Positions 32,566 to 42,054 of a DNA stretch of 46,105 bases are shown one piece after another. This stretch comes from an uncultured Muribaculaceae bacterium (GTDB lineage Bacteria; Bacteroidota; Bacteroidia; Bacteroidales; Muribaculaceae). Numbering within the stretch: position 1 is the first letter of the stretch; every line of letters begins with the position of its first letter. Position numbers and translations under genes: made by a program. Under the pieces are notes generated by a model. The model was not told the origin of the DNA. It worked only from the letters and a program-made list of their open reading frames with translations, and did not search any database. Where the stretch lies: assembly GCA_910579185.1 (NCBI GenBank), contig CAJTTG010000005.1:118028-164132 (forward strand). The letters run 5' to 3'.

Positions 32566-33615
32566 TTAATGGATAATGCCCTGCTGCGGATCTTGTCCGA
32601 CATCACACCATTTCTTGTCAAGGCATGCCGGTTTTCCCAACATTGAACGCATTTTATTTTTCAGAGCCCATTTCATGGGATGCTTGATGTATTTGTGCAT
32701 AACCGGAGAGGCTGTGCCGACCATCCAGCAATTTTTGGGGCATTTGCGAACCTGCGCTCTGACTTTTTCTGCTTGTTCACTGTTCCAGATTGTCTCGAAG
32801 TCGGCATCATGGATATTGCCCATGGACTCTTTCCAATATTTTTCCTCCATGCCATTGCACGGAAATACCTCACCCCACGGATCAATGAAAAAATTGGTTG
32901 TGCCGGCTTCGCATGGAAGCATGCGCCGCTTTCCTTCGATATAATTGATCAGTCCCATATTGAAGTAGGCGCGGAACCACGATTTTGGATGGTTTTCCTT
33001 GAGCTGCCATTCAATAAGTTGCTCGAAATCCTTGCAGACAGTGTCGCGATTAGTGATTACGTTGTCGTCCTTATGGAAATAATATGAATTGTGGAAGGCT
33101 GCAGTGGCGAACTCCATCCCGAGTTTGCGGCTGAGCTGATACAGCTCCAGCATATCGTGGGAATTATTGTTCGAGACGGTGCATCCGAAGCCTATATCCT
33201 TCAATCCCATCTCGCGCAATTTCATCAGCGTGCGGTAGCCCTTCTCAAAGCCGCCATCCCGACCGCGCAGTTCGTCGTTTTTGGCCTGCAAACCCTCGAT
33301 TGATATACGTATGCCGATGTTGGGGAAACGCTTCGCCAGCTCGATCACCCGATCGTCGAACCATCCGGAGGTAGATATTACGATACGCGGCGAATGTTTG
33401 TAACATTCCTCAACAATCTCTGCCAGATCCTCGCGGATGAATGGTTCTCCGCCTGTGAGGTTTATGAATTTCAGTTTTGGGAGAGATTTTAAATCAGACG
33501 CCTGTATTTCCTCCCGTTTATCGGTAGGGTTTTTCCATATATTGCACATCTTGCAACGCATCGGGCAGCGATACGTCAGGATGATAGAAGCGTCGGTAGG
33601 AATGAGTTTTGTCAT
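32566..33615 (-). CDS. radical SAM/SPASM protein in the exopolysaccharide locus
   Basis: 349 residues. The radical SAM cluster motif CPMRCKMC (C-x3-C-x2-C) lies near residue 17, and GGEPFIRED is the SAM-binding loop. The C-terminal SPASM-like region contains a second set of cysteines: LPCEAGTTNFFIDPWGEVFPCNG and VRKCPKNCW, able to hold an auxiliary Fe-S cluster. A TTG at 33657 would add 14 residues; I prefer the ATG at 33615. Such enzymes usually modify peptides or sugars; inside a Wzx/Wzy locus a sugar or lipid-linked substrate is more likely. The 33616-33818 spacer is AT-rich with no clear feature. Confidence 0.85.
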   Translation of the reverse strand: MTKLIPTDASIILTYRCPMRCKMCNIWKNPTDKREEIQASDLKSLPKLKFINLTGGEPFIREDLAEIVEECYKHSPRIVISTSGWFDDRVIELAKRFPNIGIRISIEGLQAKNDELRGRDGGFEKGYRTLMKLREMGLKDIGFGCTVSNNNSHDMLELYQLSRKLGMEFATAAFHNSYYFHKDDNVITNRDTVCKDFEQLIEWQLKENHPKSWFRAYFNMGLINYIEGKRRMLPCEAGTTNFFIDPWGEVFPCNGMEEKYWKESMGNIHDADFETIWNSEQAEKVRAQVRKCPKNCWMVGTASPVMHKYIKHPMKWALKNKMRSMLGKPACLDKKWCDVGQDPQQGIIH

Positions 33616-33818
33616 ATTAAGTGCATGCTTTACCGCTATAATAAACGGATTTGGCAAACAGTTTATTATTTTTTGAATTATTGATTATCGGTTTTATAGG
33701 CGTATTTGTCGAAGTTTTCGATGATTTTTTTTATTTTACCTACATAATTATGCTCATCGCAATTATTTGTTATGAATTTATGCAGATTATTGCCGACTAC
33801 GCGTTTTTGTCTTTAATG

Positions 33819-34922
33819 TTATTTAAAATTTATGAATGTTGTGGTTAATATTGCTGCACTTCCGTCGTTTGAGAATTTATGCCTATGCGAAATACATGCA
33901 TTGTGGAATTCATCGTAGCGGATTATCATTTGTTCCAGATCCTGCCAATCCCAATTGTCTTTGGCAATTCCAAGTCCATATTTAGATATGAACACGGAAT
34001 TGTTGGGGACATTATTTGTTAGAACGGGAGTGCCGTTGACGATTGACTCCGGAATTGTCACCATGTTGTTGTCCTGTTGCGTATCAATCAGAAGTGCTTT
34101 GGCTTTTCTCCCGATAGCGGCGATTGTGCTATGTTCAAGAAAACCTTCAAACTTTACGTTTTGGGATATCCCCAGCTCTTCTGCTTGTGTTTTCAAGGAA
34201 AGTTCCTCAGGTCCCTCACCGACGATCTTAAGTGTATATGATGAGAGTTTTGTCTCTTTAAGAAATGTTGAGAATTTCTGTAAGATCCTGTCTATCCTCT
34301 TCCTTTTTACAAGCATGGAGATAACAACAAAATATTCTTCAGAGTTTTCAGACGGATAAAAAAGGTCACTGTTAGACCCATGTCCGACTATGGTGTCGGA
34401 CACATTTGGCAGATAGTGTCTGATGAATTCTTTCGCTTTTTCTGATTGGGTTATGATGGGTGCGTTCTTGATGAAATATGGTGCTATGACATTGTACCAC
34501 AATTTTGCCGGCAGCCCACCAAGCATGTGTTGCATAAAAGCCATTTCCTGCCATATCAGCATTTTCGACCTGAATTGTCGGGCTGCAATGATTGTTGGAA
34601 TCGAAAAAACATCAACCGATAGAATCATATCGAAGTTTTGCCCATTATTCTTCAGGTATCGTCCAAGCCCTTTGGGCCATGGTAGAAGATGAGGCTTGAA
34701 TATACTTCGTGCCCGTGATTTGAAGTATATTATCTCAAAATTCAAATCATCCTCCGGCTGGAGTGGCTTGAATTCTTCTGCAGCAGCCAAAGTGACGGAG
34801 TGCCCATTTTTAACAAACCCTCTCGCCATGGCGTAGATCATGGTGTCATCGTTCGATTTACGGCGTATTATTTTGCCGTTTACCGAAGTTGATAATATGA
34901 AATTGAGCAAAAGAACCTTCAT
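33819..34922 (-). CDS. glycosyltransferase family 4
   Basis: 367 residues with GT-B architecture. MKVLLLNFILSTSVNGKIIRRK starts the acceptor domain; VVISMLVKRKRIDRILQKF and IVGEGPEELSLK belong to the donor domain. The EX7E region is unusual: LLIDTQQDNNMVTIPESIVNG has only the second glutamate in a typical place. Base composition is more AT-rich than the rest of the window, common for sugar-polymer loci. It lies 17 nt after the wzz-like gene. Confidence 0.82.
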   Translation of the reverse strand: MKVLLLNFILSTSVNGKIIRRKSNDDTMIYAMARGFVKNGHSVTLAAAEEFKPLQPEDDLNFEIIYFKSRARSIFKPHLLPWPKGLGRYLKNNGQNFDMILSVDVFSIPTIIAARQFRSKMLIWQEMAFMQHMLGGLPAKLWYNVIAPYFIKNAPIITQSEKAKEFIRHYLPNVSDTIVGHGSNSDLFYPSENSEEYFVVISMLVKRKRIDRILQKFSTFLKETKLSSYTLKIVGEGPEELSLKTQAEELGISQNVKFEGFLEHSTIAAIGRKAKALLIDTQQDNNMVTIPESIVNGTPVLTNNVPNNSVFISKYGLGIAKDNWDWQDLEQMIIRYDEFHNACISHRHKFSNDGSAAILTTTFINFK

Positions 34923-34939
34923 GTTATGATTGTAATAAC

Positions 34940-36967
34940 TTATTGGCAGATGATGCTGTAGATCTTATTGGCCGTTTGCCCTTTAAGGATGGCTTTGAGC
35001 TTGCTGCGGTTGATTTTCCCACATGGAAGTGTGAGCAGCAACACTGCGTCCTTTGAATCGATGGCGTTGATAAGATCGGATACATTGTTGGGCCCTGCTA
35101 CGTTAACGATCACATAATCGTTAACATTCAAAGCTTCTTTTATCTGCTGTTTGGCTATGGGTGTCAGAATTTCATCATTTGTTGAGAATCCTTCAAGCAC
35201 TTCAACATTCCGGCCTATAGCAGTCAGGGAATCGGCAAATTTTCTCAACATTGGTTCTGTGCCGGAAAGTGCATTAAAATATATTACACGGGTGTTGTTG
35301 TCTGCTATGATCAGGTTCCTTATGTTGCTTAAGACCTCAGGATTACCCATATATTTCACAGAATGAGCATCTATGCCGATTGATGCGAGATCCATAGGAT
35401 CTTTCACTTTGTGGGTGATCAACATTATGAATAGAGCCCAGCATATACAGCAAAAAATGGAGAATATGAAGAAAGCAATAGGCCAGAGCAATTTCTTAAA
35501 TATGCTGCCTTTCTTCGCTACGTATGCTTCTTGGAATATGAAGCCGATGTTATTCGATGAGTAGAGCTGGAGTACCGAGCTTTCGCGCTGACTTATAAGG
35601 AATTGATATAATTGATTCTGATATTCCTTGTCTCTCAGCAGATTCATGAATTCGAGCTGATAGTTCGGGTATTTGTCAAGACGGTTTTGTGCAGTGGCTG
35701 CAAGACCTTGTGTGTGGCCAAGATCGGATTTTGCCTTGGCGATCATCTTGGTGGAGTTCTCGATAATAAGATTGCGTAGCTCTTCGATTTTTTCGTTGAG
35801 CAGTATGAGTGCTTCATTGTCTTCTGTCGCTGATCGGCGAAGCTCGCGACGAGCTTGTATAGCTCCGTTGAATGCTCCGATATTCGGATCTCCGAGTGAT
35901 TCCATCTGCGGTATCAGCACATCATCGTCAAGTCGGTTGCGCAATATGTTGAGCACGGTTTCATAGTAGGCGATATTGTAGTTGGCTGTCTGGATTGCCG
36001 ATTTGCTGTTGACAGCTTCTCCCACCAATAATTCGAGTTCTGAGTCGACACCAATCAACTCATTTTTACGCTGATATTCCGAAACCTCTTTTTCTGCATT
36101 CTGAAGCACTTTGAATGTTTCGGCAATTCTTTCGTCATAATATTTTATTGACGTCATAGCCGCTTCATGCAGACGGTCGAGGCGCTTGGCATTGTATTCT
36201 GTCATAATGCCGTTGACCGTTGCTTTGCCCAACTCCGCATTGGCGCATGGGTAGTCAATATTGATGATGTCCGACAGCTTATTTGCTACCTCAATGGTTG
36301 ATTCTTCATAAAGTGCGGTGGCTGCGGCTTCGTTTCCGGTTACAGCTACATTGATGGTGCGGTAGGGAGAGCTCTTGAACATGTCGGTTGCCATGATCTG
36401 GAATGAGCCATAGGGTGTTTTGAGCATGGACGGAAGTGTTACTCCGTTGAGCTCGCCGATAATCTTTTTGAAGAATCCTTTCGTGGCTTTGATATCCACC
36501 TTGCCATTATCCCGAATCTCGATCTTTATGTTGAAGCCCGTGGATAGTGTGTCGAATAACTCTGCCGGAGCCTCAACTCTCACCGGAGTATTGCGGTATA
36601 GTTGTGCTTTTTCCCCTTCTTTGTCTTTCCCAACATAGGTGCGGTTCAGACCGAGTGTGCGAACGGTGCTGATCATCACATCGTGGCTTTGCATTATCAG
36701 CACCTCGTTGTCGACGGTTGAAGCTGAGAATCCACCTACAGAGAAGGTTTTCATCATCTGTGCTATGCCACCGCCGCGACTGCTCTGATCGTAATCGATT
36801 TCGCCAATAAGCATCTGGCCTTGTATGTCATCTTTTGAAAGCTTTCTAAATCCCATCCAAGCTCCGGCCGCAGTGAACAGCACGATCACGCAAATAATAG
36901 CCCATTTCCATTGTCGTACTGCACGCCAAAACCGACGTAGATCAACTTTATTTTCGTCTTGTTGCAT
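34940..36967 (-). CDS. Wzz/Wzc-like polysaccharide co-polymerase with a degenerate kinase-like C-terminus
   Basis: 675 residues. Wzz domain with TM1 at about 20-40 (WAIICVIVLFTAAGAWMGF), long periplasmic part with coiled coil (about 255-440), GNVR-like MNLLRDKEYQNQLYQFLI, and TM2 at about 495-520. It controls chain length and links Wzy to Wza. The cytoplasmic C-terminus (about 531-675) follows the layout of a BY-kinase, but the Walker A site is gone: RVIYFNALSGTEPMLRKF has no GxxGxGK[ST]. DYVIVNVAGP stands where Walker A' /B sequence would be, and no tyrosine tail is visible. Confidence 0.87.
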   Translation of the reverse strand: MQQDENKVDLRRFWRAVRQWKWAIICVIVLFTAAGAWMGFRKLSKDDIQGQMLIGEIDYDQSSRGGGIAQMMKTFSVGGFSASTVDNEVLIMQSHDVMISTVRTLGLNRTYVGKDKEGEKAQLYRNTPVRVEAPAELFDTLSTGFNIKIEIRDNGKVDIKATKGFFKKIIGELNGVTLPSMLKTPYGSFQIMATDMFKSSPYRTINVAVTGNEAAATALYEESTIEVANKLSDIINIDYPCANAELGKATVNGIMTEYNAKRLDRLHEAAMTSIKYYDERIAETFKVLQNAEKEVSEYQRKNELIGVDSELELLVGEAVNSKSAIQTANYNIAYYETVLNILRNRLDDDVLIPQMESLGDPNIGAFNGAIQARRELRRSATEDNEALILLNEKIEELRNLIIENSTKMIAKAKSDLGHTQGLAATAQNRLDKYPNYQLEFMNLLRDKEYQNQLYQFLISQRESSVLQLYSSNNIGFIFQEAYVAKKGSIFKKLLWPIAFFIFSIFCCICWALFIMLITHKVKDPMDLASIGIDAHSVKYMGNPEVLSNIRNLIIADNNTRVIYFNALSGTEPMLRKFADSLTAIGRNVEVLEGFSTNDEILTPIAKQQIKEALNVNDYVIVNVAGPNNVSDLINAIDSKDAVLLLTLPCGKINRSKLKAILKGQTANKIYSIICQ

Positions 36968-36978
36968 ATTTTGTGTTT

Positions 36979-38250
36979 TTATATTTTTCTAATTGCTAAA
37001 TTCTGGATGTTTTGAACTGTTGCGTTCTTCTTAAAAAGCTGTTTACCGTAGGCGCATGACATACCGAGTATGCACATAATGATGGTTCCGCTGCAATGGG
37101 TAAGTGTTGTTGCGGCGATACTTTCTATAAGCAGAAAAGTAATTATCATTGCGCCGGTTATGAATTGAGTCCTATATAGTGTTGGATTGGTTCTTATCAT
37201 TATACGTAAAAAATTATATGCATAAAACCAGAACCAAATAAACAGGATCAGACCGATAACACCATATTGTGCCAGCGATGGATAGAAAGCATCGCAAATG
37301 AAACTTTCTTCGCTGCGCCAGGAAATCCCGTGCACATTGTCGATGTTATATTCAAAATAAACTTGAGAATAGTTCATGCTTGAGGCTGCTGTGCCAAAAG
37401 AGGCAGAACCTGTACCGAACGGGAAGTGGTCAAAAAGGATTTGCCCGGCAGTTACATACATAACAGGGCGTGCAAATGATTCAACTACAGTCGGATCAAA
37501 GGAACCACCATTGTTACCGGTAAGAAAATAGTATTGAATCTTCGACCACGATGCACCTAATATAGCAAGGCCTATGACTAAAAGTATTAAGGCATGCTTG
37601 ATCGAAAAATAACGGAACGTGCCTGGCTTATATAGAGTAAGGAGAAATATTGATACTATGAATTCCCCAAAGTATTTTGCTTTAAGACTATATAAACCAA
37701 CACATAGCATAATGATCGCTATGACTTTATTCCTGATTGGTATTGTTCCGGAATGTTTGTCGCTACTGCAATAGATATAAAAGGTTGCGCTGATAAATGC
37801 CACCTGAGCTGCAAATGTTGGATTTACAAATACTGGCGTAATCGTACGGTAGCCACCTAATAATATGAGGAATGTTATGGAGCAGTTGATGATGCTGATA
37901 TAGCGGAGATGTCGTTTGTCTGCCTCAGTGAATTCTGGGCCAATCGCGAGAAATACAGCGAATGGAATGTATGGTTTAAGTCCGATTATCCAATCGGTCC
38001 AAATGTATCGTGGTGTATTGTAGTTAAGGAAATAGATTGAGTAAATTGCGTAAAATGTGAATATGCCCATGAAAATCCATAACAACTTGTATTTCTTCCA
38101 AGCTCCGTTTGCGATGCAGTCTACAAACGCAATGGCAAGCATTGAAAAAGATATAAGTTCATCGATAAATGTAATCATAGTATAGCTTGGAATCAACAAA
38201 ATGATACCAAACATTAGTAAATAGATACATATTCGATCGAGCCTGAGCAT
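36979..38250 (-). CDS. O-antigen polymerase/ligase-like membrane protein (Wzy)
   Basis: 423 residues with about 10-12 hydrophobic helices and a large extracytoplasmic loop (about 285-325) typical of Wzy and WaaL (FDPTVVESFARPVMYVTAG, then FPFGTGSASFG). Position between Wza and Wzz favours polymerisation of repeat units. Sequence families here diverge fast, so the call rests mainly on topology and context. 11 nt before the wzz-like gene. Confidence 0.8.
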   Translation of the reverse strand: MLRLDRICIYLLMFGIILLIPSYTMITFIDELISFSMLAIAFVDCIANGAWKKYKLLWIFMGIFTFYAIYSIYFLNYNTPRYIWTDWIIGLKPYIPFAVFLAIGPEFTEADKRHLRYISIINCSITFLILLGGYRTITPVFVNPTFAAQVAFISATFYIYCSSDKHSGTIPIRNKVIAIIMLCVGLYSLKAKYFGEFIVSIFLLTLYKPGTFRYFSIKHALILLVIGLAILGASWSKIQYYFLTGNNGGSFDPTVVESFARPVMYVTAGQILFDHFPFGTGSASFGTAASSMNYSQVYFEYNIDNVHGISWRSEESFICDAFYPSLAQYGVIGLILFIWFWFYAYNFLRIMIRTNPTLYRTQFITGAMIITFLLIESIAATTLTHCSGTIIMCILGMSCAYGKQLFKKNATVQNIQNLAIRKI

Positions 38251-38279
38251 GTTGGTTGATTCTTGCGGTCAGGATCAGG

Positions 38280-39083
38280 TTATTTAACTGTCAGGGCGAT
38301 TACTAACGATATTACGCTCGCAGCTACACCAACAATGGTTGAGATTACCGATAGCTTGTATGCGTTGTTCTGATTGTATTTCGAATTGTCTTGTTTGATA
38401 GAGTTTGGCTCTACGACTATGACATCGTTGTTTTTTAGCCAGAAATAGGGCGATTGAGTGATGTTTGAGTTTGTGAGGTCAAGATGCCCGTATTCGATTT
38501 GTCCATCAGCCGTACGGCGCATTACCAATACATTATCACGCTTTCCATATTCTGTCAGATCGCCGCATTCGCCCAATGCATTGAGGATGCTGTAGCGGTC
38601 GGCTGATGAATATATGGTCCGTGGGCTGCCAACTTCTCCGAGAACGGTTATTTTATACCCATTGCAACTGACGGAGACAATGGGATCCTTCACGTACTCG
38701 GAAATCCTTTTCTCCAGATAGGCTTTCAGCTCGTATGTGGTCATTCCTGCAACATGGATTGTCCCGAGAACAGGAAAGTCAATGTCGCCCTTGTTATCTA
38801 CCTCGTAAGTCTTGAGCTGTGGGGTAGTGGATAATTCTTTGGTTCCGGCCGGGGCAACATTGGTGTATGGCAGGTTGAACATCGCTGATGCTTGTGGAAC
38901 AGACGATGTCACGGTTATTGTCAGATCGTTCTCAGGCTCGATTTGATATGTTGGCTCTGTTGTGGATAATGTGCCGGAACTTATGTTTTTTAGGTCGTTG
39001 AAGTAGGTCAGGTCATGCTTTGCCTTGCAGGAAGAGAATGATATGATGAGGCACAGTGTTGCACTGTAGAAGAGGTGTTTCAT
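38280..39083 (-). CDS. polysaccharide export protein (Wza-like outer-membrane lipoprotein)
   Basis: 267 residues. Lipoprotein signal ending FSSCKAKH (Cys near residue 19). The poly-export domain has YQIEPENDLTITV and VDNKGDIDFPVLGTIHVAGMTTYELKA split here at residues 44-130; the SLBB domain has KITVLGEVGSPRTIYSSADR. A C-terminal hydrophobic segment (LSVISTIVGVAASVISLVIAL) serves as the outer-membrane helix of the Wza channel. First gene of the second run of the locus. Confidence 0.92.
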   Translation of the reverse strand: MKHLFYSATLCLIISFSSCKAKHDLTYFNDLKNISSGTLSTTEPTYQIEPENDLTITVTSSVPQASAMFNLPYTNVAPAGTKELSTTPQLKTYEVDNKGDIDFPVLGTIHVAGMTTYELKAYLEKRISEYVKDPIVSVSCNGYKITVLGEVGSPRTIYSSADRYSILNALGECGDLTEYGKRDNVLVMRRTADGQIEYGHLDLTNSNITQSPYFWLKNNDVIVVEPNSIKQDNSKYNQNNAYKLSVISTIVGVAASVISLVIALTVK

Positions 39084-39138
39084 TGTCGGTTTATTATAGG
39101 TTTGTTAAACAACCTTTACGTAGGTTTACTTAATAAAA

Positions 39139-39152
39139 ACGATCCGGATCGT
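39139..39152. promoter_or_regulatory. 14-bp perfect palindrome upstream of wza
   Basis: ACGATCCGGATCGT reads the same on both strands. It lies 56 nt before the wza-like start codon in a 231-nt intergenic region that also holds AACCT...AGGTT (about 39111-39126). Candidate operator for the export operon; no known regulator assigned. I found no other copy near the second run upstream. Confidence 0.55.
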
Positions 39153-39314
39153 AATATATTGTGTGGAGAGGTTATATATGGTAATTTATATTGACTCGAT
39201 TTGGTCGATGGATTGGGGATTTGTATAGATGTGTTCTTGCTGTCAGTGGTTTAATAGGGTTTATTAGTTTCTTCGCAACAGACGTTTTATCTGATCTCGT
39301 AGTGATAAGATGCT

Positions 39315-40739
39315 TTATGGATGTATGTTGCTTTTTGCCAATCGTAGGATGGCTTGTTTGAATTGTGACGGCATAAAAATGACATACACAATAAGAAACG
39401 CGGAGATACTTACTATATCGGATATGGCAGAGTCTGTGGTCTGATAGATGATGCAGAAAATAATCAATAGCGGCACCGTTAGTAAGCCAATGCGATGAAA
39501 TGAAATTTTCATGAATTTTCGGGTGTCGATGGCCCGGTAGATCAGCATTGCGATCCATGTGAGTATATTGGAGAATATGATACCATATATGCTCCACCAT
39601 TGGACAAAGAAAAAATTGCATGTCAGGTTTATGAGTATGGCTATGCAAAGGCTGGGAAGAATGCGCTTTGTCTGCTTCGAACATTGATATCCTATTTCAA
39701 AGAAAGACGCGAGTGCGCTGATCATTACGTAGATGCTGCCTGCAAATAGGTATTGGTCGCTGGTCTGAAATTCCGGCCCGATAATCCAGGGGTAAATCAG
39801 TCTGAGGGCGAAGGGGAAGCATATCGTCAGACCGGTTAAAAGGTATAGGTAATTGTTGAATATGTTTGAGAAAAACTCATCTCTATCAGGCGAGTTATAT
39901 TGTTCGATGGCGTTCTGTTGCCATGTCTGGTAAAAAATAAAGCAGAGTATATATAGGATGCCTGTGAAACGGCCTACAAAGCCGTATAGACCGGTAGCGT
40001 CAAGACCCGAAAAGTATTGAAGGAAATATAGGTTGTTGCCCGTGACAAACCACCAGCACAATGCAGAGGGGATAAGAGGTAGACAATATCGATAGATCTC
40101 GTGGTTCAATGTCTTGTTGACGGCTTTGAACGAGAAATATTTGCGTGTTATCCCCAGGCTGCAATCCATGATTGCTACGGTCAGAAACCGGGAAATGATA
40201 TTGGAGATGAAAATTCCGGGAATTCCAAGATCAAGCACGGCTATTAAAAAGAAACTGATCAATGCGATTAAAATCGCATTGATTATTCCGGCGCTCATGA
40301 AGCGTTTTGTGTGGCCAAGTCCGCGTACAACTTGAAGCATCACATCATAAAAGGTTTGAGCAAGGCCAAGTCCGATGCTCAACCAGATGTATCTTATATC
40401 GAAGATACATGCAACGATCACACCAATCGCTATGGCGATAAGAGAATTGCGGATCAGAACTTTGTATACGAATGTTATAACATCCTTTCGTCGCGTCTCG
40501 TCTTTGTTGTCGATGAGAAATCTGAAGCTCCCGTCGGTGAGCTGCATTCCGATGATCGGTATGAGACAGAATATGGTGTTTAGACAGACATCGTAATATC
40601 CGAAAGCGGATGGATCTGGGATAAAAAAAGTGTATAGCGGAATAAGCAGGAATGTGACTAACTTTGATCCGATATTACCGATTGTGTAAATGCCAAGATC
40701 CTTGACAAATTTTTTACCTTTTGTGGTTTTTTCTGTCAT
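39315..40739 (-). CDS. polysaccharide flippase (Wzx, MOP superfamily)
   Basis: 474 residues with about 12-14 helices; starts GIYTIGNIGSKLVTFLLIPLY, the usual Wzx helix 1. Flips lipid-linked repeat units across the inner membrane. The start is the ATG at 40739, which overlaps the GT4 stop by 4 nt; an upstream in-frame start would lie inside that gene. It ends at 39315, and no clear terminator separates it from the wza operon. Confidence 0.88.
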   Translation of the reverse strand: MTEKTTKGKKFVKDLGIYTIGNIGSKLVTFLLIPLYTFFIPDPSAFGYYDVCLNTIFCLIPIIGMQLTDGSFRFLIDNKDETRRKDVITFVYKVLIRNSLIAIAIGVIVACIFDIRYIWLSIGLGLAQTFYDVMLQVVRGLGHTKRFMSAGIINAILIALISFFLIAVLDLGIPGIFISNIISRFLTVAIMDCSLGITRKYFSFKAVNKTLNHEIYRYCLPLIPSALCWWFVTGNNLYFLQYFSGLDATGLYGFVGRFTGILYILCFIFYQTWQQNAIEQYNSPDRDEFFSNIFNNYLYLLTGLTICFPFALRLIYPWIIGPEFQTSDQYLFAGSIYVMISALASFFEIGYQCSKQTKRILPSLCIAILINLTCNFFFVQWWSIYGIIFSNILTWIAMLIYRAIDTRKFMKISFHRIGLLTVPLLIIFCIIYQTTDSAISDIVSISAFLIVYVIFMPSQFKQAILRLAKSNIHP

Positions 40740-41965
40740 CTCTTGGATCTGTATTCGTTTATTAGACGATCGTATGTTTCTGTGAACAATGATATTCGGT
40801 TGTCCCACATAAACCGTTTGCTGCATGCCAGCACACCCGTTGAAAGTTCGTTGATTCGCGCCGGGTGTTCGATGAGCGATTCTATTTCCGTAGATATCCG
40901 GGTGGTCACTTTGTTATAACCTGAGATCGGAATTTTGATGCCGCACTTGTCGCAGACAACGCCGGCCATACCACAATGGTCAAGTGTCATCGTCGGGACG
41001 GCCTTGGCCATCGCTTCAAAGAGGACGGTTGTTGTTGCTTCGCCCAAGGATGTGATCACGTGCAGGTGACTGTTGAGCAAAAGTTGTTGGACGTGGTCTC
41101 GGTCAATTTTCCCATGAAATGTGGTCTGTCCGCTCATGGAGTTGATCCTGTCATTCATCTTGTCGGACAAGATCCCGGGACCTACGATGTGAAGATGGTA
41201 ATTTGCCGATTTGACTTTTGCTAATGAGTCGAGTAGGATAATCAATGCCTTGTCTTGATCGTTTACCCGGCCTATCCATATTATATTCAGGGGTTGGTTT
41301 CCGTCGTAGGATATAGGTTGCATGCGTTCCATGGTCGGAATGCCGTTCTCTGGCAGGTAGATTGCGTCGCGGTGGTAATGCTTTTTTAGCATCCTGACTC
41401 CTGTGGGTGTGGCTGCAAAAACGGTGTCGGTATTTCTTAAGGCTTTCTTTAGTCGGGGCATTAATACAAACAGTGCATTATGGGCTATCCGTCGTGCGAA
41501 TGCATTGTATTTGCCTTTCAGGGAATATGCTTTGTATAATGGGAGCGGTCGGTTTTCGACACAGGCTATCGGCCCCCATACGTATGGGATTTCTTTTATT
41601 TTCCAGCAATAGCCTGGCTCTTTGAAGCCTATGGGGTTGAGGTAATGTATCAGGTCGATTTTACCTTGTGTGGCCTGTTCGCGAATCGCTTGATACACCT
41701 GTTTGTGCCATTTCTTGTAGTTTGAAATATATTGCAGCAGCCCGGCAGCTCCGGTACGGGTCGTGGATTTCGGAGCGATATTCACCCAATCCACATTTTT
41801 CAGTGGCTGTTGTGATAAATACTTTTCTACCTCGTCTTTATGATTGCCATAATACACGGTGATATGTACTTTCTCACTCATCCTTGTGACAAAATTCCAG
41901 CTTACCGAGGACTCTGATCCACGGTATGGGGAGATGTCGTATGTTATCAGGGCGATTCTTTTCAT
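40736..41965 (-). CDS. glycosyltransferase family 4
   Basis: 409 residues. KRIALITYDISPYRGSESSVSW is the acceptor-side start (G-S-E motif). The donor side has LNIIWIGRVNDQDKALIILL, HIVGPG and SLGEATTTVLFEAMAKA with EX7E. First gene of the locus on this strand, coupled to wzx. Divergent from the GT2 gene at 42055. Confidence 0.88.
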   Translation of the reverse strand: MKRIALITYDISPYRGSESSVSWNFVTRMSEKVHITVYYGNHKDEVEKYLSQQPLKNVDWVNIAPKSTTRTGAAGLLQYISNYKKWHKQVYQAIREQATQGKIDLIHYLNPIGFKEPGYCWKIKEIPYVWGPIACVENRPLPLYKAYSLKGKYNAFARRIAHNALFVLMPRLKKALRNTDTVFAATPTGVRMLKKHYHRDAIYLPENGIPTMERMQPISYDGNQPLNIIWIGRVNDQDKALIILLDSLAKVKSANYHLHIVGPGILSDKMNDRINSMSGQTTFHGKIDRDHVQQLLLNSHLHVITSLGEATTTVLFEAMAKAVPTMTLDHCGMAGVVCDKCGIKIPISGYNKVTTRISTEIESLIEHPARINELSTGVLACSKRFMWDNRISLFTETYDRLINEYRSKR

Positions 41966-42036
41966 GATCCTTTTTTTAACGTCTGTTTACGTTGTTTTAT
42001 TGTGCTGACGCTGTAGAAATACTCAGGGGAATTTTG

Positions 42037-42044
42037 TACCTTTG
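42037..42044 (+). promoter_or_regulatory. -7 element of the GT2 gene
   Basis: TACCTTTG, 10 nt before the ATG at 42055, predicting a leader of about 6 nt. Confidence 0.65.
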
Positions 42045-42054
42045 TACTTGAATT

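Noticed and set aside
33651..33848. 65-codon hydrophobic plus-strand ORF
   Set aside because: AT-rich intergenic DNA gives Phe/Ile-rich translations by chance; starts with TTG and overlaps both neighbouring genes.
39172..39684. 170-codon minus-strand frame overlapping the flippase end
   Set aside because: Overlaps wzx in another frame and covers the export promoter region; product is His/Thr-rich without homology signs.
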